Positions 9,701 to 17,479 of a stretch of DNA of 64,000 nt are shown here, piece by piece (within the stretch, counting starts at the first letter, position 1; every line of letters begins with the position of its first letter). Made by a program: the position numbers and the translations under genes. The notes under the pieces were generated by a model, which was not told the origin of the DNA, made no database searches, and was given only the letters and a program-made list of their open reading frames with translations. Origin of the DNA: Myxococcus sp. RHSTA-1-4 (lineage in GTDB: Bacteria > Myxococcota > Myxococcia > Myxococcales > Myxococcaceae); assembly GCF_020037125.1 (NCBI RefSeq), contig NZ_JAIQDG010000001.1:310001-374000 (forward strand), given 5' to 3'.

Positions 9701-10545
9701 ACCTCTTCCCGCAGGACAGCCTGCTGCCCTTCGTGGCCCTGCGCGTGGAGCCGCCGGGCAGCGAGCCGGTGTGGGTGGACACGTCGGTGCGCTTCGGCCC
9801 CTTCGGCGAGCTGCCGGAGCCGGCCATGGGCGAGCGCGAGGCGTACCTGCTGCCGGAGCCCGGCCGCCCGCTGGAGAAGGTGAAGACGCCGCCGATGAAG
9901 GAGGCTCCCGGCAAGGAGGTGCGGCTGGCGCTGGAGCTGGACGCGGAGGGGCAGCTCACCGGGAAGGGTGAGGAGGTGTACTCGGGCTTCGAGGCGGCGC
10001 AGATTGCCGAGGCCTTCAGCCAGCTGTCCGCGGAGAGCCGCAACCAGGCGCTCCAGGGGGCGGTGGCGCGGTACTTCGGCGGCGCGGCGCTGTCGAGCGT
10101 GAAGCTGGACCACCAGGAGCAGGTGGGCGCGCCCTTCGTGCTGCACTACGAGTTCACCGTGCCGCGCTTCGGCCGGCTGGAGGGAGACAAGCGCATGGCG
10201 CTGGGGCCCCTCACCTTCCCCGCGCAGCTCGGCCGGCGCTACGTGCAGCTCAGCACGCGCCGCACGCCGCTCTACATCGACAACACGGAGGCCAGCCACA
10301 CGCAGGTGACGCTGAAGATGCCGGCGGGCTGGAAGCTGGCGGACCCGCAGGCGGCGCTCAACGTGGACAGCGCCTTCGGCCGCTTCACGCGCTCGGAGAA
10401 GCAGGAGGGCGGAGTCCTCACCATCACCGAGTCCCTGCGCCTGCCGCGCACCCGCGTCGCACCCGGCCAGTACGAGCAGTTCGCCGGCTTCACCGGCGAC
10501 GTGGACCTCATCCAGACGCGTGAGCTGGTGCTGGTGAAGCAGTAG
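6766..10545 (+). CDS. TPR/DUF3857 lipoprotein with degenerate transglutaminase fold
   Basis: 1259 aa. Lipoprotein signal MRTFRRGLAALAFLAALSGC with a good lipobox (LSGC, Cys20), so it is anchored in the envelope. Residues about 30-660 hold TPR-like helical repeats, about 680-840 is DUF3857 and about 900-1010 is a transglutaminase-like core. The catalytic Cys position in DRGSRLTVLK is S948 and the expected His (F-x-H in the family) is A991. The Asp (D1005 in VWVDTS) is kept. It therefore looks like a pseudoenzyme used for binding or scaffolding. The ATG at 6766 is chosen over 6724 because it yields the signal peptide directly. Confidence 0.9.
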   Translation: MRTFRRGLAALAFLAALSGCPKSPSSVTPRVLESAAERAEKGADEARTLALAGFHAYLVAGNPALAQQRFDAAVAKDPGDPYALMGQHWLARRAGRPDRALAASLELAARAPRHPLAVPAARYTLDLVGTSRALDDDILKGVERALAAGATGETAFLLRGARLSVHVVRGDAKARDAVLRELGGVGEAALVGPFSPFHVLAWDEADPVSQSGSLAGPFTGAFGPLPVRTLRAPDGRLDLGGEPGEGDLYLLAFDAEVTEPGTYVARSVSGTSHQVLLDGAPLMERRAWERAASTVTTRAVELPAGKHRFLIRQFKAGTSGLLTFALLREDGRPSGVRFTPAAGPAPQTWGKAPDSSEETPGVYPTVESLKTALEEEAGGLLATVLAVRDGMARDADGARRLMAAVEANTPALLALRAELAAVDRTVPAKVARGRATRDLEAVLAKDPGNVAALLVRADLFMDDGQPAASLETLKAVDPAAAAASPAVSMARARAALALDVEALAEESLTVALEAQPGHCEALGLQYNLARRRDAVERGDRLVEALSGCPGAVVREAEHARTRGDMETAAKLYADLLSRDPSSASTGNSLANLYVSLRRYDDATAVLKALAAVWPRNAELVKRMADVREHAGQPAEALALREKALAMEGDDLSLRRAVERTKTGRELLQEYAIDAREAIRAYEAEPVTGGSAAAFVLDAAAVRVYPDGSIVNRIHTVQKALEQSGVQDIAEVNVPRGAQVLALRTLKADGRVLEPENIEGKDTVSLPGVQVGDYIQVEYLLAEGPRGPAQPGFTASAFYFQIANQPNAWTTYTVVAPKGSGMKVDAHGMKAPAPKVEGDVEVFHYEARRVPPFIAEPDAPQSSNEYLPFVLVGAGATGNDGLVRVYGDAFQDRWQRTAEVEAFARKAAEGKQGLEAVKALHAAVMQRFSGRDSGLAQSAASTVAQDRGSRLTVLKAGLDALGIPARVVAIRTFSTDPAPYLFPQDSLLPFVALRVEPPGSEPVWVDTSVRFGPFGELPEPAMGEREAYLLPEPGRPLEKVKTPPMKEAPGKEVRLALELDAEGQLTGKGEEVYSGFEAAQIAEAFSQLSAESRNQALQGAVARYFGGAALSSVKLDHQEQVGAPFVLHYEFTVPRFGRLEGDKRMALGPLTFPAQLGRRYVQLSTRRTPLYIDNTEASHTQVTLKMPAGWKLADPQAALNVDSAFGRFTRSEKQEGGVLTITESLRLPRTRVAPGQYEQFAGFTGDVDLIQTRELVLVKQ

Positions 10546-10565
10546 CCGGGCGGCCCAGGCCGGAG

Positions 10566-10590
10566 CGGCGCGCGGCTACCCCGCGCGCCG
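10566..10590. terminator. Bidirectional hairpin at a convergent junction
   Basis: Perfect 10-bp arms CGGCGCGCGG (10566-10575) and CCGCGCGCCG (10581-10590) around the loop CTACC. The loop contains the stop codon of the leftward ankyrin gene. There is no T tract on either strand. Confidence 0.6.
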
Positions 10591-11460
10591 GGCCTGGGCC
10601 TCCTCGAGGAGGGCCACGACGGACGCGTGCCCCTCGGCGCGGGCCACGTCCAGCGGGGTGAGCTTCAAGTCATTGCGGGCCTGGGGGTCCGCGCCGGCGG
10701 CGAGCAGCCCGGAGACGAGGTCGTCCAGGCCGCGCAGGGCGGCGAGGTGCAGGGGGGTGAACTCCAGCGGGCCCCGGGCATGGGGGCTCGCGCCGTGGGC
10801 CACCAGCAGGGCGGCCAGCGCGTTGCGCTTGTAGGTCAGCGCCAGCATCAGCGGCGTCTGCTCCAGGCAGTCCACCGCATCCACCGCGCAGCCGAGCTCC
10901 AGCAGCCGCCGCGCCACCTCCACCGAGCCGGAGCGCGCGGCCACCTCGTGCAGCGCGGTGAGGCCCTTCTCGTCCACCGCGTCCCAGGCCGCGCCCTTCT
11001 CCACCAGCAGGTCCAGCACCGCGAGCTGGCCGGCGCCGCAGGCGAAGTGGACGCTGGTGGCGCCAGCACGGGACGGCACCTTCTCGGAGGTGGCCCGCCC
11101 CGCCCGCAGGTTCACGTCCACCCCCAGCTCCAGGAAGCGCCGCACCAGGTCGACGTGGCCGTGCAGCGCCGCCACGTGCAGCGCGCTCTGCCCCCAGGCG
11201 TCGATGCCCGCCGGGTCCACCCCGCGGGCCAGCAGCAGCTCGACGATGTCGCGGCTGCCCACCGAGGCCGCGGCCTGGAGCGGCCCACGCACGGAGTCCC
11301 GGGCCGCCGCGAGCACCCCCGGCCGCTTCCGCAGCAGCGCCTCCACCCGCGCGGCACTCCCCTGCCGGATGGTGGACACGAGGTCCCTCCGGGAGCGCAG
11401 GGCACGGCGGATGACCAGGGACAGGCCCACCAGGACGACCAGGGCGGCGACGTAGTACAT
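10576..11460 (-). CDS. Membrane-anchored ankyrin-repeat protein
   Basis: 294 aa. The chosen start gives MYYVAALVVLVGLSLVI, an N-terminal membrane anchor, followed by about seven ankyrin repeats (for example GPLQAAASVGSRDIVELLL, SALHVAALHGHVDLVRRFLE, TPLHLAALRGLDDLVSGLL) spaced at about 33 residues. Such proteins mediate protein-protein contacts. A longer reading from 11559 would add a Pro-rich segment and run through the hairpin after the tetR gene, so it is less likely. The neighbour genes do not point to a specific partner. Confidence 0.88.
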   Translation of the reverse strand: MYYVAALVVLVGLSLVIRRALRSRRDLVSTIRQGSAARVEALLRKRPGVLAAARDSVRGPLQAAASVGSRDIVELLLARGVDPAGIDAWGQSALHVAALHGHVDLVRRFLELGVDVNLRAGRATSEKVPSRAGATSVHFACGAGQLAVLDLLVEKGAAWDAVDEKGLTALHEVAARSGSVEVARRLLELGCAVDAVDCLEQTPLMLALTYKRNALAALLVAHGASPHARGPLEFTPLHLAALRGLDDLVSGLLAAGADPQARNDLKLTPLDVARAEGHASVVALLEEAQARRAG

Positions 11461-11515
11461 GCCCTGAGTTTCGTCGGAAATCCCCGTCTTGCAACAGTAG
11501 GCCCGCCGCTGACTC

Positions 11516-11546
11516 CGGCCCTCCCCAGGGGGCGGGGGGGGGGCCG
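11516..11546 (-). terminator. Hairpin downstream of the TetR gene
   Basis: CGGCCCTCCCC (11516-11526) can pair with GGGGGGGGCCG (11536-11546) with one G-T pair, 10 nt past the TetR stop codon. It lacks a T tract, so intrinsic termination is uncertain. Confidence 0.45.
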
Positions 11547-11555
11547 ATACATGTT

Positions 11556-12185
11556 TCACACAGGCATCAGTGTCCGGGCGATGTGCTTGACATAGTCGGC
11601 GCGGGCCCGTCCCGTGCCCAGCGTGTCCGGGCTGGAGATGGCGAGGTGCAGCAGCCCCACGTACGTGGAATACGCCTGCACCGCCCAGTTGCGGGCCTCA
11701 CGGGCCGGCAGGCCGAGCGCCCGGTAGAGCTTCACCAGGTAGTCGATGCGCCGCTGGGAGACACGCGCCAGGACGGGCTGGATGCGCGGGTCCGAGGCGG
11801 CGCCCGCGACGATGGCGACCTCAATCCTCCCGTGCGGGTCGGGCTCGAACGTCAGCGCCAGCAGCCGGTGCAGCCGCTCCCTCGGGTCCGGCAGGGCGTC
11901 CAGCTGGGTGATGACCTCGGTGGTGGCCAGGTGCTCCCAGCGGGCGAGCGCGGCCTGGAGCAGCTCCGCCCGGTCCTTGAAGTGCCAGTAGAAGCCGCCC
12001 TTCGTCACCCCGAGCCGCCGGGCCAGCCGCTCCACCGAGAGGGCCTCGACGCCGTCCGCCAGGCTCCAGAGGGCCGCGTCGGCCCAGTCCTCGGCCGAGA
12101 GCCCCGGCCCCCGGCGCTGCTTGCGGATGTCCTCGAGCGTCCGGAAGCCCGTGGGCACGGGCGGGCGGTCAGAAGTGCGGCTCAT
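11556..12185 (-). CDS. TetR-family transcriptional regulator
   Basis: 209 aa. Residues about 30-80 form the TetR DNA-binding domain, with the recognition helix region VERLARRLGVTKGGFYWHF. The C-terminal 120 residues are the ligand/dimer domain. It is divergent from the DUF6463-DUF2867 gene across a 123-bp gap that contains four regularly spaced inverted half-sites, so it most likely represses that gene and itself. The inducer is unknown. Confidence 0.92.
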   Translation of the reverse strand: MSRTSDRPPVPTGFRTLEDIRKQRRGPGLSAEDWADAALWSLADGVEALSVERLARRLGVTKGGFYWHFKDRAELLQAALARWEHLATTEVITQLDALPDPRERLHRLLALTFEPDPHGRIEVAIVAGAASDPRIQPVLARVSQRRIDYLVKLYRALGLPAREARNWAVQAYSTYVGLLHLAISSPDTLGTGRARADYVKHIARTLMPV

Positions 12186-12251
12186 CGTTCACCGCAGTCT
12201 GGCGGAGCCCCTCCTTGGCGTCCAGGCCTGTGTCCTGACGGGCTCCGCACT

Positions 12252-12283
12252 ATACGGTCCCGTATCGCGATACGGATGCGTAT
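12252..12283. promoter_or_regulatory. Four-half-site TetR-type operator
   Basis: ATACG at 12252 and 12270 alternates with its complement CGTAT at 12261 and 12279, so half-sites begin exactly every 9 bp. The central CCGTATCGCGATACGG (12260-12275) is a perfect 16-bp palindrome. The array lies in the tetR/DUF6463 intergenic region and ends 25 bp before the start codon at 12309, which fits binding of two TetR dimers and repression. Confidence 0.75.
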
Positions 12284-12308
12284 CCGATGACAGGAACGGA
12301 GGCCGCAC

Positions 12309-13181
12309 ATGCGAGTGACGAACGGGGCGCTGGTGATGCTCATCGGCGCGGTGCATCAGGTCGCGGGGCTGGTGCTCTTCAAGGACCCGCTGCTGGAGAT
12401 GGTCCGGGAAGGCGTGTTCATGAGCGTGCGCATGGACACCCCCGCCCGGGGTGAGGCCTTCTGGTTCCTGATGACGGGCTGGGGAATGCTCATCATGGGA
12501 GCGCTGGCCCGCTGGGTGGAGCGGGAGCTGAACCGCCCGCTCCCCGCGAGCTTCGGCTGGGGACTGCTCGGGTGGGTGCTCTTCAACGGGGTCCCCATGC
12601 CCGACACGGGCGCGTGGCTCTTCGTCCCGGTGGGCCTTCGCGTCATCTTCCAGGCCCGGAAACCCACGCGGCTGCCGGAGGCGCTGCGCCCCTTCGCGAA
12701 AGGCGCGGACCACGTGGACGTGAAGACGGTGGAGTCGGAGGCGTCGCTGCGCGCCTTCCTCGCGGGGCTGATGTCGTACCAGCCCGCGTGGGTGACGGCC
12801 CTGTACCGGGTGCGCGCCGTCTTCGTCCGGCTGCTCGGGATGCGGCAGGAGGGCATGCCCCGGCCCCAGCGCCTGCGCCCCGAGGACATCCCCATGACGC
12901 CGGGCAGCGCCGCGTCGTTCTTCACGGTGCGCCACGCGGAGGAGGAGCACGCCTGGGTGGTGGCCGCAGAGGACAAGCACCTGGAGGCCACCCTGGCCGT
13001 CGTCGTGGAGCCCGAGCCCGCCGGTGGGCCCCGGCGGCGGTTCCATGTCGTGACGCTGGTGCACTACCGGAACTGGGCGGGGCCCGTGTACTTCAACGTC
13101 ATCCGGCCCTTCCACCACGCCGTGGTGGGGGGCATGGCCCGGAACGCGGCGCGGGTGGGGCCCACGCCGCGCACGGCCTGA
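12309..13181 (+). CDS. DUF6463-DUF2867 fusion membrane protein
   Basis: 290 aa. Residues 1-115 resemble DUF6463, with hydrophobic helices at about 5-25, 55-75 and 80-110. The C-terminal part, about 150-285, resembles DUF2867, including KHLEATLAVVVE and the ending VTLVHYRNWAGPVYFNVIRPFHHAVV that is typical of that family. Neither domain has a firm biochemical role. The gene is divergent from a TetR regulator with operator sites just upstream, so it is likely inducible. The stop TGA lies in the loop of a small hairpin shared with the convergent peptidase gene. Confidence 0.82.
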   Translation: MRVTNGALVMLIGAVHQVAGLVLFKDPLLEMVREGVFMSVRMDTPARGEAFWFLMTGWGMLIMGALARWVERELNRPLPASFGWGLLGWVLFNGVPMPDTGAWLFVPVGLRVIFQARKPTRLPEALRPFAKGADHVDVKTVESEASLRAFLAGLMSYQPAWVTALYRVRAVFVRLLGMRQEGMPRPQRLRPEDIPMTPGSAASFFTVRHAEEEHAWVVAAEDKHLEATLAVVVEPEPAGGPRRRFHVVTLVHYRNWAGPVYFNVIRPFHHAVVGGMARNAARVGPTPRTA

Positions 13182-13187
13182 GGGCCG

Positions 13188-14312
13188 CTACTTCGGCTCC
13201 GCGTCCCTGAAGATGGCGACGTGGGGCTGGCCGTCCTCGCCCATGTAGCCGCGGTACATGCCGCTGGAGTTGAAGGGCATGGCCACGTTGCCGTGGCGGT
13301 CCATGGCGATGACGCCGCCCTCGCCGCCGGCCTTCACCAGGACGTCGTTGACGACGCGGTCGGCGGCCTCGGGCAGGGGCAGTTGCTGGTACTCCACGCG
13401 GGCGCAGATGTCGCGCGCCACCGTGTAGCGGATGAAGTACTCACCGTGGCCGGTGGCGGAGACGGCGCAGCCCGGGTCCGCGTAGGTGCCGGCGCCGATG
13501 ATGGGCGAGTCCCCCACCCGGCCGTAGCGCTTGTTCGTCATGCCGCCGGTGGACGTGCCCGCCGCGAGGTTGCCGGCCTGGTCCAGCGCCACCGCGCCCA
13601 CGGTGCCGAATTTGTGGTCCCCCGTCACGGGGTCATACCCCGGCTGGAGCGCGGAGGAAGGCTGTCCCGGAGGGGCCGCCTGCTGCTGCTCGCGCTCCTT
13701 CTGGAGCGCGCGCTGGAGGCCCTGCCAGCGCTCCTCCGTGTAGAAGTACTTCGCGTCCACCAGCTCCACGCCCTGGGCCTTCGCGAAGGCCTCCGCGCCC
13801 TCGCCAATCATCATCACGTGCGGCGACTTCTCCATCACCCGCCGCGCCAGGTCGATGGGGTTCTTCACGTGCCGCAGGCCCGCCACCGAGCCGGCCATGC
13901 GCGTCTTTCCATCCATGATGGCGGCGTCCAATTCGTTGACGCCGTCATGGTTGAAGACGGCGCCCCTGCCGGCGTTGAAGTACGGCGAGTCCTCCAGCAC
14001 GCGGATGGCGGCGCCCACCGCATCCAGGCTGCTGCCGCCCTTCGCCAGCACGGCGTGGCCGGCCTGGAGTGCCTGGGTGAGCGCGGCGCGGACCTCGGCC
14101 TCGCGCTGGGGGGTGAGGTTCTCCCGGGAGATGACGCCCGCGCCGCCGTGGATGACGAGGCCCCACTTCTGTTTCACTGCGGGCGCGTCCTTCGTGGAGA
14201 GCCGGGACTCCTCCACCCGGGCCGACTCGACGCTGGTACAGCCCACGGGGCCGAGGAGCAACGCGGTGCCCGCGAGCAGTCCGCGGTGAAGGGGGGAGAG
14301 CGAGGTGAGCAT
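13188..14312 (-). CDS. Isoaspartyl peptidase/L-asparaginase (Ntn-hydrolase)
   Basis: 374 aa. It matches plant-type asparaginase/beta-aspartyl peptidase: VIHGGAG near the N-terminus, FNAGRGAVF, and the autocleavage site FGTVGAVALD, where T237 would become the N-terminal nucleophile after self-processing; GTSTGGMTNK and GAGTYAD follow. It should hydrolyse isoaspartyl dipeptides and/or asparagine. The N-terminus MLTSLSPLHRGLLAGTALLL ends in GPVGC, so it may be an exported lipoprotein with Cys25, though the lipobox is imperfect. The start at 14312 is preferred to one further upstream because it begins the signal peptide. Confidence 0.9.
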   Translation of the reverse strand: MLTSLSPLHRGLLAGTALLLGPVGCTSVESARVEESRLSTKDAPAVKQKWGLVIHGGAGVISRENLTPQREAEVRAALTQALQAGHAVLAKGGSSLDAVGAAIRVLEDSPYFNAGRGAVFNHDGVNELDAAIMDGKTRMAGSVAGLRHVKNPIDLARRVMEKSPHVMMIGEGAEAFAKAQGVELVDAKYFYTEERWQGLQRALQKEREQQQAAPPGQPSSALQPGYDPVTGDHKFGTVGAVALDQAGNLAAGTSTGGMTNKRYGRVGDSPIIGAGTYADPGCAVSATGHGEYFIRYTVARDICARVEYQQLPLPEAADRVVNDVLVKAGGEGGVIAMDRHGNVAMPFNSSGMYRGYMGEDGQPHVAIFRDAEPK

Positions 14313-14568
14313 TCGGTGGGCCTCCGGCGAGTCATCAACCGCAACCCCCTGGACGGGGTGCACTCCGCCCGCCGCCAGACGGTCCGCCGGGTCGCTAGCA
14401 CGCCCTCCAGGGAGGCACAACGCCAGCCCCCGCCGCCATGACGCGGAGCTTCACGCCCGGGACGAAGGGAGAAGGGGGCCCCTGCCCGCTCCCCTCCTCC
14501 ATTCACGGGCCCGGCCGTCATGCACAGGGTCAGGAGCGACAGCCTTTCGGGACGACAAGGTGAGCGAG

Positions 14569-15237
14569 ATGAAGAAGCTGACGGGTTTGCGAGTGGCCGT
14601 GCTGGCGGCGGATGGCTTCGAGCAGGTGGAGCTGACGATTCCCCTCGTGGTGCTGAAGAGCCTGGGCGCGGACGTGACGGTTGTCTCGCTGCACAAGGGG
14701 AAGATTCGGGGAATGAACCTGATGTCTCCCGGGAAGAAGGTCTCCGTGGACGCGACGCTGAAGGACGTGAAGGCCGCGGACTTCGACGCGGTGTTCATCC
14801 CCGGCGGATTCATCAATCCGGACACCCTGCGGCAGAGCGCGCTGGCGCAGGACTTCGTGCGCGACGCGGACACGCTGAACCTGCCCACGGCCGTCATCTG
14901 CCACGGCCCCTGGGTGCTGGCCTCCGCGGGCCTCGTGGAGGGGCGGAAGCTGACGTCCTGGCCCGGCATCCAGGACGACGTGAAGAACGCGGGCGGAGAG
15001 TGGGTGGACGCGCCCGTCATCCGCGACCGGAACTGGGTATCCAGCCGGGGCCCCCACGACATGTCCGCCTTCGTGCACCGGATGGTGGAGATGTTCGCGG
15101 AGAAGATGCCGGAGGTGGAGGCCCGTATCGCGGTCCAGGCCGAGAAGCCCCGGCGGCGCTGGCCGAAGCTGCTCGCGGGCAGCCTCGCGACGGCGGCGCT
15201 CGGCGTGGGGGCGCGCAGGCTGGTCGCGCTGCGCTGA
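14569..15237 (+). CDS. DJ-1/PfpI family protein
   Basis: 222 aa. Class I glutamine-amidotransferase-like fold typical of PfpI/YhbO: VAVLAADGFEQVEL at the N-terminus, the acidic residue E18 before the beta strand, and the nucleophile elbow AVICHGPWVL with C111. PfpI homologues act as glyoxalase/deglycase or stress proteins. A basic, hydrophobic C-terminal extension (KLLAGSLATAALGVGARR) beyond the usual family length could attach it to the membrane. AAGG 8 nt upstream supports this ATG over the in-frame GTG at 14560. Confidence 0.9.
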   Translation: MKKLTGLRVAVLAADGFEQVELTIPLVVLKSLGADVTVVSLHKGKIRGMNLMSPGKKVSVDATLKDVKAADFDAVFIPGGFINPDTLRQSALAQDFVRDADTLNLPTAVICHGPWVLASAGLVEGRKLTSWPGIQDDVKNAGGEWVDAPVIRDRNWVSSRGPHDMSAFVHRMVEMFAEKMPEVEARIAVQAEKPRRRWPKLLAGSLATAALGVGARRLVALR

Positions 15238-15248
15238 CGCGCCCCCCG

Positions 15249-15791
15249 CTACATCCACCCGAGCTGGAGCCGGGCCACGTCCGTCATGCGGCTCTGGTCC
15301 CAGGGCGGGTCCCAGACCAGCTCGACGTTGGCCTCCTTCACGCCCGGCACGGAGGACACCTTCTGGCGCACGTCGTCCACCAGCACCGGGCCCATGCCGC
15401 AGCCGGGCGCCGTCAGCGTCATCTGGATGTCCACCCGCTGCCCACCCTCCGGCAGCGGCTCCGCCTTGCACGCGTAGACCAGCCCCAGCTCCACGATGTT
15501 CACCGGAATCTCCGGGTCATACACCGTGCGGAGCTGCTCCCAGACCTGCTCCTCGTCGAAGGTGCCCGGGTCCGCCGCCGCCCTCTCCTTCGGCGCGTAC
15601 TCCTCGCCCAGCGCGCCGCCGTCCTTCTCGTCGATGCGGAAGAGCTGGCCGTACGGGTCCTGCACCGTGATGTTGCCGCCGAGCGTCTGCATCACCCGCA
15701 GCTCCGCGCCGGCCGGCAGGGCCACCCGGTCTCCACTCGGGATGATGGTCGCGGGCACCTCCCGCTCCAGCACCGCTGTCATTCCTCTCAT
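15249..15791 (-). CDS. sufT: SufT, Fe-S cluster assembly/maturation factor
   Basis: 180 aa. The C-terminal half is a MIP18/DUF59 domain (TVYDPEIPVNIVELGLVY, TAPGCGMGPVLVDDV with the conserved Cys). The N-terminal 70 residues form the SufT-specific extension. SufT is an auxiliary factor for cluster delivery in SUF systems. It is the last gene of the suf operon, 15 nt after sufU. It could begin at the fourth codon (15782), which is also ATG. Confidence 0.92.
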   Translation of the reverse strand: MRGMTAVLEREVPATIIPSGDRVALPAGAELRVMQTLGGNITVQDPYGQLFRIDEKDGGALGEEYAPKERAAADPGTFDEEQVWEQLRTVYDPEIPVNIVELGLVYACKAEPLPEGGQRVDIQMTLTAPGCGMGPVLVDDVRQKVSSVPGVKEANVELVWDPPWDQSRMTDVARLQLGWM

Positions 15792-15806
15792 GGCGCCCTC
15801 GCTCCC

Positions 15807-16259
15807 CTACTCGGTGGACACGGCCTCGCCGCGTCCCTCCAGCGCCGCGCGCAGCGTGTGCCACGCGAGGCTCGCGCACTTCACCCGGGCCGGGAACTCA
15901 CTCACACCGGACAGCACCGCCAGCTTCCCCAGCGCGTCCATGTCCACGCCCTCCGGCCCCTCCGTCACCAGCTTGTGCACCTGCTCGAAGAGCGCCTCCG
16001 CCTCCGCCCGCGTCTTGTCCTTCACCGCCCCCGTCATCAGCGACGCGGAGGCCTTGGAGATGGCGCAGCCCTGCCCCTGGAAGCCGACGTCGCGGATGAC
16101 GTCGCCCTCCACCTTCAGCGTCAGCAGGAGCTGGTCGCCGCACAGCGGGTTGTGGCCCGCCGCCTCGCGGTTGTGGCCCTCCACCACGCGGTAGTTGCGT
16201 GGCCGCTTGGAGTGCTCCAGCACCACCTCTTGATAGAGGTCCGACAGGTCCGAGCTCAC
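15807..16259 (-). CDS. sufU: SufU, Zn-dependent sulfur-transfer/scaffold protein
   Basis: 150 aa. IscU/SufU fold beginning DLYQEVVLEHSKRPRN. The three ligand cysteines lie in NPLCGDQL, GQGCAISKAS and KCASLAWHTL, with the Asp following the first Cys. The long insertion typical of SufU is present between the second and third Cys. In SUF systems it accepts sulfur from SufS. The start overlaps the sufS stop by 4 nt. Confidence 0.94.
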   Translation of the reverse strand: MSSDLSDLYQEVVLEHSKRPRNYRVVEGHNREAAGHNPLCGDQLLLTLKVEGDVIRDVGFQGQGCAISKASASLMTGAVKDKTRAEAEALFEQVHKLVTEGPEGVDMDALGKLAVLSGVSEFPARVKCASLAWHTLRAALEGRGEAVSTE

Positions 16260-17479
16260 TTGAACACCTCCAGCACCTTGTGCAGCCCGCGCACGAGCGC
16301 GTCCACGTCCTCACGCGTGTTGTAGAGCGCCAGCGATGCCCGCGACGTGGCCGGCACCTGGAAGTACTGCATCACCGGCTGCGCGCAGTGGTGGCCCGTG
16401 CGGATGCAGATGCCCTCGCGGTCCAGAATCGTGCCCACGTCGTGCGGGTGGATGTCCTCCAGAAGGAAGGACAGCACGGCCGACTTCTCCCGTGCCCTTC
16501 CCACGATTCGCAGCCCGGGCACCGACTCCAGCGCCTGCGTCGCGTACGCCAGCAGCTCCTGGTCATGCGCCGCCACGGCGTCCATGCCCAGCGCCTCCAG
16601 GTAGCGGATGGCCGCCGCCAGTCCCACCGCGCCCGCCAGGTCCGGCGTGCCCGCCTCGAAGCGGTGCGGCACCCGGTTGTACGTCACCTTCTCCATCGTC
16701 ACGGAGAGAATCATGTCCCCGCCGCCCTGGTACGGCGGCAGCGGCTCCAGGCGCTCCAGGCGGCCGTACAGCACGCCGATGCCCGTAGGGCCGAACATCT
16801 TGTGCCCGCTGAAGGCGTAGAAGTCGCAGCCGAGGTCCTGCACGTCCACCGGGAAGTGCGTCACCGCCTGCGCCCCGTCCACCAGCACGGGGATGCCCTT
16901 CGCATGCGCCCGGCGCGTCAGCTCCTTCACCGGCGCCACCGTCCCCAGCGCGTTGGACACGTGCGTCACCGCGAGGATGCGCGTGCGCTCCGTCAGCAGC
17001 GCGTCCACCGCGTCCATCACCAGCTCGCCGCGCTCATCCACCGGAATCACCTTCAGCACGGCGCCGGTCTGCTCGCACAGCATCCGCCAGGGGACGATGT
17101 TGGCGTGGTGCTCGATGTGGGTGATGAGCACCTCGTCACCCGGGCCGATGTTCTTGCGCCCGTACGTCTGCGCCACCAGGTTGATGGCCTCGGTGGTGCC
17201 GCGCACGAAGATGACCTCCCTCGCGTCGCGCGCGTTGATGAAGCGGCGCACCGTCTCCCGCGCGCCCTCGTACGCCTCGGTGGCGCGCTCGGAGAGCACG
17301 TGGACGCCGCGGTGCACGTTGGCGTTGTCGTGCTGGTAGAAGCGGACGATGGCGTCGATGACCGCCTGTGGCTTCTGCGCGGTGGCCGCGCTGTCCAGGT
17401 ACACCAGCGGGCGGCCCCGCACCTCCTGCCGGAGGATGGGGAAGTCACCACGGACGCGCTGCACGTCGAACCCGCTCAT
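16256..17479 (-). CDS. sufS: SufS cysteine desulfurase
   Basis: 407 aa. Class V aminotransferase fold, group II desulfurase. The PLP-binding Lys is in AFSGHKMFGPTG and the persulfide Cys365 is in RTGHHCAQP. It removes sulfur from cysteine and passes it to SufU. The start codon overlaps the sufD stop by 4 nt, and the stop overlaps the sufU start by 4 nt. Length and motifs are complete. Confidence 0.96.
   Translation of the reverse strand: MSGFDVQRVRGDFPILRQEVRGRPLVYLDSAATAQKPQAVIDAIVRFYQHDNANVHRGVHVLSERATEAYEGARETVRRFINARDAREVIFVRGTTEAINLVAQTYGRKNIGPGDEVLITHIEHHANIVPWRMLCEQTGAVLKVIPVDERGELVMDAVDALLTERTRILAVTHVSNALGTVAPVKELTRRAHAKGIPVLVDGAQAVTHFPVDVQDLGCDFYAFSGHKMFGPTGIGVLYGRLERLEPLPPYQGGGDMILSVTMEKVTYNRVPHRFEAGTPDLAGAVGLAAAIRYLEALGMDAVAAHDQELLAYATQALESVPGLRIVGRAREKSAVLSFLLEDIHPHDVGTILDREGICIRTGHHCAQPVMQYFQVPATSRASLALYNTREDVDALVRGLHKVLEVFK

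Noticed and set aside
6511-10299. Long open frame antisense to the DUF3857 gene
   Set aside because: Arg/His/Leu-rich shadow of a real gene.
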